Source of the DNA: Clostridia bacterium
GTDB lineage: Bacteria > Bacillota > Clostridia > Christensenellales > HGM11417
NCBI GenBank assembly: GCA_017407365.1
Contig: JAFQWR010000195.1
Coordinates: forward strand, 1 to 12,698
Reading direction: 5' to 3'
DNA: 12,698 bases
The notes under the pieces were generated by a model that made no database searches, had not been told where the DNA came from, and saw nothing but the letters and a program-made list of their open reading frames with translations. Shown in pieces: positions 6,973 through 12,698 of this stretch (position 1 is the stretch's first letter; every line of letters starts with the position of its first letter). A program made the translations under genes and the position numbers.

Positions 6973-6986
6973 GCGCCAAAAACCTA

Positions 6987-7015
6987 TTGCAATGGCTTTT
7001 TAAGTGTGGTAAAAT
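6987..7015 (+). promoter_or_regulatory. Promoter of the large surface-protein operon
   Basis: A -35 TTGCAA (6987-6992), a 17-base spacer ending in TGTGG and a -10 TAAAAT (7010-7015). Transcription would start near 7022 and give a short leader of about 28 bases with GGAGG before the start codon. Confidence 0.75.
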
Positions 7016-7049
7016 GAAGGTACCAAAAAATATTGATGGAGGAAAATCC

Positions 7050-9401
7050 ATGAAAACCAAGAAACTCGTTACTCTGTTTCTTTGTGTTGCGCTTGCAGTA
7101 AGCTGCTTCTGCGCAACGCTCAGTGTTGCTTCGGCAGATGTTCCTACCGAATCTACGTTACAGTACGGTGAGGCAGATCCCTCTACCTATTGGGATCAGA
7201 ACGTTTGGATCGGTGCTGGAAACTCTGCGGTAGCAAGAACCTCTCTCCGTGAGTGGGAGCTGTTAACTGTAACCGGCTTCGGTAACAGAATGACCTACAA
7301 AGCTAGAAACCTTGATCTTTCTCACTTAAAGTTCACGGTTGACCTTTCCAAGCAGCCCGAAAACTGCGTTAACATCTTTACGTTCGGTACTTATGGCGGT
7401 TATATCGACAACAACGGTAATAAGTTCAATATCGAATTCTTCCGTTCCTCTACCGTTAAGGATACCGTTCACATGGTAGTTGGTACCGGTGCTCCCCACA
7501 ACATCGCTTACAGCACCATCATCAACGAAAACGGCGAAAACCCCATCACCAACGACAATACCTATATGGGTATCAACGTTCCCTCTCTGGTTGTAACCTT
7601 CGAGGGTAACCTGGTTGGCGAAACCTACGAGTTCACCTTAAACGGTGTTAAGTACTTCGTTCCCGCTGCTACGATTCTTGCAACCGCAGGCACCTGGGAT
7701 GGTCACGCTCTGGTTTACGGCACGATGGGCAGCACTGGTAAGTACTCCCTGCCCGTTTCCGGCTTCGAAGATAAGAACATGCGCGACTACTACGCTGAAG
7801 GCGACGCTCACGCTAAGTTTGCTACCGCTCTTGAAGCTTTAGAGGCATCCGTTGAAACGATGAATGCAGAAACGCTGGCAACCGTTAAGGCTTCCTACGA
7901 TGCTGCAGTTGCTAACTATGCCGGTCTTTCCTACGGCGACAACTACTGGTATGCAACCCGCTACGAGGCTGCTTGCGCTTCCTACAACGCTAAGCTGGCT
8001 GCTCTGGGCGGCGCTGTTATCGACGTTCTTGCTGAGGACGTAACCGCTTACACCGAAAACGATGCTCTTGCAACCGAGGAAGAAATCAACGCTGCTATCG
8101 CTATGCAGACCAAGGCAAAAGAAGCTCTTGCAAAAATGTACGAGGTTGAATTAACCGAAGAGCTGGAAGCTCGCGTAGATGCTTATGCAGAGGCTATTGC
8201 TACGGCAGACGCTGCTCTTGTTGCTGCTGCAAAGGCTGTTGCTACCGCACAGCTCGAGGCTTATGAGGCTGCTGTTGAGGCTATTGATTCCTTAGCAAGC
8301 TACAAGGCTGCTATCGCTGCAGGCGCAAACGTAAACAAGGCATTTATCGCTATGCAGGCTGAAGAAGAAGCTGCTGCATTTGATGAGCGTATTCTTGCTT
8401 GCACAACCGCTATCTCCAACTACAACGAGGCTGATGCTGTAACGGGCATCACCACCACCGGCAAGGTATTCGGCGAAGAAGAAGGCTTTGATTTCTACGG
8501 TGGCAGAATGGTTTCCAACACGAAGGTTAACATGACCGATTTCGAAATGACCTTCACCATCGATCAGTTCGGCGCTAACACCGGTAACTGGTTCTCGTTC
8601 GGTATTATGGAAAAGCCCGAGCAGTTCTCCAACGCAGACGATCCCTCCGCAGCAGAGAATAAGGGTCTGTTCACCTTAATGACCTACGATGCAGCAATCA
8701 AGCAGGTTAAGGTTGAGATTTATCACATGACCATGAGCTGTGGCCGTTTCTTCGACGCTAAGTTCTTAGAGCAGATCATCTTCAACTACGAAGTAGGCGA
8801 AGACATCAACGTAAGACTGAGCATGTACACCGAAACGATCGCCGGTCAGGCTAAGGATTATCTCCGTATTTCCATCAACGGTGTTACCCTGCAGGATACC
8901 AGAATCGAAAAGGGCGCTCTCAATACCTCGCTTGGTATTGGTGCAGACGGTATGCTCCTCCCCGAAGAAGATCGTTACCTCGGCTACCTCGTATTAGCTA
9001 TGAACGGCACCCACGCAGGTACCGTTAAGACCATCAACAAGGTAGACGCTAAGGGCGAAATCCCCGCTGTTGCAGGCGACGACGCTTACACCGTAGTCAG
9101 CAAGATGATCGCTGAGCTTCCCAAGGGCTCCGAGGTTACTCTCGAAACCGTTGACGCTGTTAAGGCTCAGATCGCTGAAATCAAAACCGCTTATGCTGCA
9201 CTTTCCGCAGAAGAGCAGGCTATGGTAACCAACTACAGCGCAGTAGCTACCTTAGAGGCTGTTATTGCTAACCTCGAAAACGCAGGCGATGAGCCCGGCG
9301 ACGAGCCCGGCACCTCCAAGCCCCTTTGCGGCAGCTCCGTAGGCGGCTTCGCTCTGTTAGCAATCATCGGTTGCGCTCTGGTTGCTTCCAAAAAGCGTTA
9401 A
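7050..9401 (+). CDS. Large surface protein with two sandwich-like domains and a C-terminal anchor
   Basis: A 783-residue exported protein. The start at 7050 follows TGGAGG and gives a signal peptide ending near ASA-D (29-30). Residues about 50-235 and 483-660 appear to be two copies of one beta-rich domain: each has N-x-x-M-T/S near the start, an F-T-V/I-D strand and an L/I-N-GV hairpin, like LamG/concanavalin-type sugar-binding domains. Between them (247-460) and after the second (675-745) are Ala/Glu-rich helical segments; the last contains AALSAEEQAMVTNY, a motif common in Gram-positive surface proteins. An acidic DEPG linker follows, then LCGSS (759-763), about 15 hydrophobic residues and KKR, a likely cell-envelope sorting signal matching that of the GDPD-like protein. 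Ala codons are mostly GCT, unlike the neighbours, which suggests very high expression. No enzyme motif is visible; a binding or scaffold role is inferred. Confidence 0.85.
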   Translation: MKTKKLVTLFLCVALAVSCFCATLSVASADVPTESTLQYGEADPSTYWDQNVWIGAGNSAVARTSLREWELLTVTGFGNRMTYKARNLDLSHLKFTVDLSKQPENCVNIFTFGTYGGYIDNNGNKFNIEFFRSSTVKDTVHMVVGTGAPHNIAYSTIINENGENPITNDNTYMGINVPSLVVTFEGNLVGETYEFTLNGVKYFVPAATILATAGTWDGHALVYGTMGSTGKYSLPVSGFEDKNMRDYYAEGDAHAKFATALEALEASVETMNAETLATVKASYDAAVANYAGLSYGDNYWYATRYEAACASYNAKLAALGGAVIDVLAEDVTAYTENDALATEEEINAAIAMQTKAKEALAKMYEVELTEELEARVDAYAEAIATADAALVAAAKAVATAQLEAYEAAVEAIDSLASYKAAIAAGANVNKAFIAMQAEEEAAAFDERILACTTAISNYNEADAVTGITTTGKVFGEEEGFDFYGGRMVSNTKVNMTDFEMTFTIDQFGANTGNWFSFGIMEKPEQFSNADDPSAAENKGLFTLMTYDAAIKQVKVEIYHMTMSCGRFFDAKFLEQIIFNYEVGEDINVRLSMYTETIAGQAKDYLRISINGVTLQDTRIEKGALNTSLGIGADGMLLPEEDRYLGYLVLAMNGTHAGTVKTINKVDAKGEIPAVAGDDAYTVVSKMIAELPKGSEVTLETVDAVKAQIAEIKTAYAALSAEEQAMVTNYSAVATLEAVIANLENAGDEPGDEPGTSKPLCGSSVGGFALLAIIGCALVASKKR

Positions 9402-9409
9402 ATTTTAGA

Positions 9410-9426
9410 GTTGCTGTTGTAGCAAC
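9410..9426 (+). other. Small hairpin after the surface-protein gene
   Basis: GTTGCT (9410-9415) pairs with AGCAAC (9421-9426) around a 5-base loop, 8 bases after the stop codon. No T tract follows. It could protect the 3' end of the abundant upstream message; this is inference. Confidence 0.4.
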
Positions 9427-9434
9427 GTAAACAA

Positions 9435-9497
9435 ACGGGGCTCTGTCAGCCGTATTCCGCTTTGCGTGGGATGCGGCTGACATCTCCGTCTTTTCTT
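9435..9497 (+). terminator. Long hairpin, probable partial terminator
   Basis: GTCAGCCGTATTCC (9445-9458) pairs over 14 bp, with some G-U pairs, with GGGATGCGGCTGAC (9468-9481). The base is extended by ACGGGG/CTCCGT (9435-9440 with 9484-9489). The run CTTTTCTT (9490-9497) follows. It sits between the surface-protein gene and the SGNH gene. As no promoter is visible after it, it probably lets a fraction of transcripts through and so sets the downstream genes at a lower level. Confidence 0.65.
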
Positions 9498-9516
9498 AAA
9501 AAATGGTGAGAAGATT

Positions 9517-10650
9517 ATGAAAATTATTAAAAAGTTAGGAGCTATAGTTTTGACAGGCGTAATGCTTTTTGCCTGCGGCGGATGCGGCGATAAGCCCGAA
9601 ACGCCCAAGGCGTACAATCCCTTTGATCCCTTCTGGGAGGGAGAAACTGTGTATAACGAGCCCGTCGTGCTGGTAAAGGACGACGCAACGGGCGAAATCA
9701 AGGGCAACCTTTTGTTTGCTCCTACCGAGATTATCGAGGTAAAGAATTATTCCCTCGAAACCACCTACGATCCCTCTGAATATACCGTAGAGGGCTCCAC
9801 CTTCAAGGCAACGGCAAGCTCCACCATGCCCTTTATGACGGAAGCAAACCTGCGTGGTGAGGGAGGAGAGGATTACGGCTATGCGCCCTATCCCGGCAGC
9901 AACATTGCATTTACCGAGGGCGTTGGTCTTGTGATGCAGCAGGTCAACGTAACCTATAAGCATAAAGGCGCATGGGGGGTTAAGCCCACTGTGCAATCGC
10001 AGGATATCCCCAATGCCATGGCAAAGCTCAAAAAGGGCGAGGATATCAATCTTTTCGTGTTTGGCGACAGCATCTCTACGGGGGCAAACTCCTCGGGTAA
10101 GCTGGGTATTGCTCCGTATCTGCCCACCTATCCGCAGGGTGTTGCAAACCAATTAACCGCTAAATACGGCAGCAAGGTAAACCTTTACAACGGCTCCGTT
10201 GGCGGTTGGATGAGCTCGGACGGCTTAACGAACATTGCAGCTGCACTTCCCACGGCAATGAATGGCAATATCCCCGATCTTGCCATCGTTGGCTTTGGTA
10301 TGAATGACGGCTCCCTGCGTGTGCCTGCCACCACCTATACTGACAACGTGTTGCGCATCATCGGAGCAATCCGTGAATACGCACCCAATTGCGATATCGT
10401 TCTGATTTCTACCATCTTGGCAAATCCCGAATCGCCGCAAAACACCTCGTTTACTCCTCAGTATCTCGCATACGACCGTGAGCTGGCAAATACGGTAGAG
10501 CGTGTTGCGCTCGTGGATATGATGACGCTCAGTCAGGAGCTGTATAAGCATAAGCGCGGTGTGGATTTATTAGCCAACAACATCAATCACCCCAACGATT
10601 TCCTTACCCGTTGCTATGTGGCAAATATCATCGGAACAATCTGCGGATAA
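9517..10650 (+). CDS. SGNH/GDSL-type esterase lipoprotein
   Basis: A 377-residue predicted lipoprotein with lipobox LFAC (Cys20). Residues about 50-150 form a beta-rich N-terminal domain without known signature. The SGNH hydrolase domain spans about 176-377: block I FGDSIS (182-187, nucleophile Ser185), the oxyanion Gly in GSVGG (226-230), block III GMND (261-264, Asn263) and block V NHPND with catalytic His358. The residue three before that His is Asn355 rather than Asp, as in several carbohydrate-esterase-like SGNH groups, so another acidic residue or none may complete the triad. Such enzymes usually remove acetyl or other acyl groups from polysaccharides; that substrate class is inferred from context. 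It follows the long hairpin after the surface-protein gene, and lipoprotein D starts 11 bases after its stop. Confidence 0.9.
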   Translation: MKIIKKLGAIVLTGVMLFACGGCGDKPETPKAYNPFDPFWEGETVYNEPVVLVKDDATGEIKGNLLFAPTEIIEVKNYSLETTYDPSEYTVEGSTFKATASSTMPFMTEANLRGEGGEDYGYAPYPGSNIAFTEGVGLVMQQVNVTYKHKGAWGVKPTVQSQDIPNAMAKLKKGEDINLFVFGDSISTGANSSGKLGIAPYLPTYPQGVANQLTAKYGSKVNLYNGSVGGWMSSDGLTNIAAALPTAMNGNIPDLAIVGFGMNDGSLRVPATTYTDNVLRIIGAIREYAPNCDIVLISTILANPESPQNTSFTPQYLAYDRELANTVERVALVDMMTLSQELYKHKRGVDLLANNINHPNDFLTRCYVANIIGTICG

Positions 10651-10661
10651 AAGGTAGTACA

Positions 10662-11672
10662 ATGAAAAAATTTCGGCTGATTGCCGCTGTCCTTGCGTGT
10701 GTGGCGTTCGCTTTTTCGCTCACCGCGTGTGGGGACAATAAGGGTCAAAATATGGAAAACAATCTTTTAACGGATGCCTCCTTTCAGAACGGCTTCGGCG
10801 TAATGGGTATTCAGAACGGTATCGAGGGCGTCCCTGAGGAAAACATCATCAACAATTCCGATTATACCGTTTACAACGTTCTGGATTACGGCGGCAAGGC
10901 AGAGGGCAAATTTGCTTGGCGTCTTGCACAGTGGGGCACCAAGGAGGAAAACTCCTTCGGCTCTAAGGAGAACTACACCTTCACCGAGCAGGCAAAGGGG
11001 CAGTATCTTTACACGAATGCAGGCAAAACGGTGGCGGTGGATACAAGCGCAGGCAGTATCACCCTTGCCGTGCACGCAGGGGCAGAATACGACGCGCCCC
11101 GTGTAGACGGTCAGCTCTGGCCGCACCTTCTTATCGAGCAGGTGTTCAGCGAAACGGGCAAAAGCGTAAATCTTTCGGATATATCCGAATTCCGTATGCG
11201 CTTCCGTGCAAAAATCAACGAATGCCTCAACCTGATGGGCGATAGCTACGTTTCGGCAAGGCACGCCGCACAGATCACCTGGTATCTTACCCTCAACAGC
11301 AAAAAGCCGGGCGTAAGGGACTTTATCTGGATTGGCGTTCCTCTGTACGACAACCGTTCGGACGGTGTGCTGGGAGGAGGAAATGTATTCTTCGATAACG
11401 GGCTTTCGTCGGGCACGGGTATGCTCATTTATACGCTCCCCGGCAATGCTTACTTAAAGAAGGGTGTCACCGTTGGCGAGGAGGTTTCCGTCAACGTAGA
11501 TCTTTTGCCCTACTTCAAGGCGGCTATTATGGAGGCGCAGAGCAGAGGCTTGTTCCCCGGCTACACGCTGGGCGACTTTACGGTAGGCTCCACCAACTTT
11601 GGTTGGGAGGTCCCCGGAACGTTTGATTGCAGTGTAACCTTATCCGAGCTTGGGCTGATTGCAGTGGAATAA
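10662..11672 (+). CDS. Lipoprotein D of an unnamed four-member paralogous family
   Basis: A 336-residue predicted lipoprotein with lipobox LTAC (Cys23) and almost no linker before the family domain. The start at 10662 has AAGG upstream and yields a standard signal peptide; the in-frame ATG at 10611 lies inside the SGNH gene and is rejected. Motifs in order: LAQWG 88-92, HAGAEY 138-143 (where the others have NAS), PR 146-147, WPHLLIEQ 153-160, RHAAQITWYLTL 200-211, DFIWIG 220-225, DNR 230-232, VTVG 269-272, DLLPY 280-284 and NFGWEVPGTFD 312-322. The change of NAS to HAG and WFG to WIG shows which positions tolerate replacement. It starts only 11 bases after the SGNH gene, so the two are translated from one message. 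This pairing hints that the family acts on or binds the same substrate as the esterase. Confidence 0.88.
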   Translation: MKKFRLIAAVLACVAFAFSLTACGDNKGQNMENNLLTDASFQNGFGVMGIQNGIEGVPEENIINNSDYTVYNVLDYGGKAEGKFAWRLAQWGTKEENSFGSKENYTFTEQAKGQYLYTNAGKTVAVDTSAGSITLAVHAGAEYDAPRVDGQLWPHLLIEQVFSETGKSVNLSDISEFRMRFRAKINECLNLMGDSYVSARHAAQITWYLTLNSKKPGVRDFIWIGVPLYDNRSDGVLGGGNVFFDNGLSSGTGMLIYTLPGNAYLKKGVTVGEEVSVNVDLLPYFKAAIMEAQSRGLFPGYTLGDFTVGSTNFGWEVPGTFDCSVTLSELGLIAVE

Positions 11673-11728
11673 TTGCAAAAGGCACAGCGGAGGATTTGAA
11701 TTAGAAATTATTAAATGGAGGAAAAACC

Positions 11729-12698
11729 ATGAAAAAAATACTTGTAGCAATTCTTGTATTTGCAATGCTCTTTACCTTCTTCGGTTGCAGCCGTGTTAAG
11801 GACCCCACCGAAAAAAAGGTAATCGTGGTTGACGGCGGCGGTGACATCGGTAACTTCAACACCACGCTTTCGATGGAGCAGAGTGAAGCAAACCCCTTCC
11901 CCTACAACACGCTGGAAAAGCTGTGCGAGGAATGGGAAAAGACGCACCCCGAATACGACGTTCAGATCAGCGTTACCTCGATGAACGGCGACCGTAGCTC
12001 CTGTAAGCCCCTGCTTACGGCAAAAACGGCTCCCGACATTCTGTATCAGAACGGTGGCGTAATCTACAATGACCTCGGTCAGGATTACTATGTAGAGCTC
12101 GGTCAGTATCTGAGCAAGAAGAACCCCTATGCGCCTGAGTACAACACCTGGTTCGACGTTTTCGGCGACGAAATGTACGGCGCTCAGCAGTCTGACGGCG
12201 GCTACTACTACGTAAATTTAGAGCGTATCCCCGTAGGTATTGCATACAACAAAAACATCTTTAAGGCTTGCTTCGGCGAAAACTACAAGGTTCCCGCAAC
12301 CTATGCAGAATTTATGGCTTGCCAGAAGGCACTCTCCGAATTCTTCAACGGCGAAGAGGGTAAGGCAGTATTCTTAACCACCTATCAGTGGTACGACATC
12401 GTTCTGGAATCCAGCCTGCTTTCCGCTTACTTTGATGAAACGGACGTAATCCGTAAAAACGGTATGGTAGACAGCGAGGAGCTCTGCCGCGCGGTTTACA
12501 AGAAGATCTTTGATCCCAACGGTGCAGCGTTCGAGCAGTACATCAACCTGATCAACGAAAAGAACTCCTACTATCCCAAAAACTGGCAGACCTACGATAG
12601 CTACAACAACTTCGTTCAGGGTAACCTCGCTATGATGGAGGGCACGGGTGAAACCTTCCGTAAGCTTGCCTCCAACACCTCGGTTGACTTCGAATGGG
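11729..12698 (+). CDS. ABC transporter sugar-binding lipoprotein, family 1, 3' end cut by window
   Basis: The frame opens at ATG 11729 after GGAGG and stays open to the last base, so 323 residues are visible and the C-terminus is missing; family members usually run to 430-550. The signal peptide ends in FFGC (Cys20). The visible part has the family 1 solute-binding pattern: LCEEWEKTHPEYDVQI (65-80), a TAKTAPDIL segment (98-105), and VGIAYNKNIF followed by VPATYAEF (169-195), where the latter is the hinge-side segment typical of sugar-binding proteins. It would bind an oligosaccharide outside the membrane and pass it to an ABC permease, whose genes are expected next. The 56-bp gap after lipoprotein D has no clear terminator, so it is probably part of the same operon. 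Ligand cannot be told. Confidence 0.9.
   Translation, partial: MKKILVAILVFAMLFTFFGCSRVKDPTEKKVIVVDGGGDIGNFNTTLSMEQSEANPFPYNTLEKLCEEWEKTHPEYDVQISVTSMNGDRSSCKPLLTAKTAPDILYQNGGVIYNDLGQDYYVELGQYLSKKNPYAPEYNTWFDVFGDEMYGAQQSDGGYYYVNLERIPVGIAYNKNIFKACFGENYKVPATYAEFMACQKALSEFFNGEEGKAVFLTTYQWYDIVLESSLLSAYFDETDVIRKNGMVDSEELCRAVYKKIFDPNGAAFEQYINLINEKNSYYPKNWQTYDSYNNFVQGNLAMMEGTGETFRKLASNTSVDFEW

Noticed and set aside
9535..10152. 205-codon minus-strand frame opposite the SGNH gene
   Set aside because: The plus-strand SGNH motifs and lipobox establish the coding strand; this frame has no upstream signals.
10767..11264. 165-codon minus-strand frame opposite lipoprotein D
   Set aside because: It overlaps conserved family motifs on the other strand and looks like a by-product of codon bias.
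11673..11728. Separate promoter or terminator before the solute-binding gene
   Set aside because: A TTGCAA is present, but the best hexamer 17 bases on is TTGAAT, too poor for a -10, and no stem with a T tract is seen.

Overview
The window most likely comes from an uncultured gut-type Clostridia (Firmicutes) genome. It has AGGAGG-type ribosome binding sites, Sec/lipobox lipoproteins with MKK starts, a hybrid GntR/LacI regulator and an ABC sugar-binding lipoprotein. Nearly every product is predicted to be exported. It looks like one cell-surface locus for handling an extracellular substrate, probably a glycan; the substrate itself cannot be read from the sequence.

Layout. Positions 1-326 hold no gene: a run of small tandem hairpins (1-119), a strong plus-strand terminator (120-172) and the minus-strand terminator of the first operon (about 270-310). 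A minus-strand block follows, read from right to left: lipoprotein A (4336 to 3317), a terminator-like hairpin, lipoprotein B (3246 to 2197) and an exported glycerophosphodiester phosphodiesterase-like protein with a C-terminal anchor (2147 to 327). Lipoprotein C (4540-5634, plus strand) diverges from this block and converges on the GntR/LacI-type regulator (6860 to 5736), with one bidirectional terminator between them. Diverging from the regulator is a plus-strand run: a large anchored surface protein (7050-9401), a long hairpin, an SGNH esterase lipoprotein (9517-10650), lipoprotein D (10662-11672) and the start of an ABC solute-binding lipoprotein (from 11729, cut by the window end).

Two results stand out. 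First, lipoproteins A to D are four paralogues of one family that I cannot name; they share ordered motifs (NAS, WPH, HAAQ, Y-x-WFG, D-N-R, VTVG, PGTFD). Second, a nearly perfect 23-bp box (4427-4449 and 6950-6972) lies in both divergent intergenic regions. It is centred about 61-64 bp from all four predicted transcription starts, so the minus block, lipoprotein C, the regulator and the surface-protein operon are probably one regulon.

Proposed working model (inference): the anchored surface protein and the lipoproteins bind or present a polymer, the SGNH enzyme removes ester groups, the binding protein delivers released sugars to an ABC permease expected just beyond the right edge, and the GntR/LacI protein senses a sugar and controls the set. 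No glycoside hydrolase or lyase is recognisable here, so either the depolymerase lies outside the window or the unnamed paralogues supply that function.
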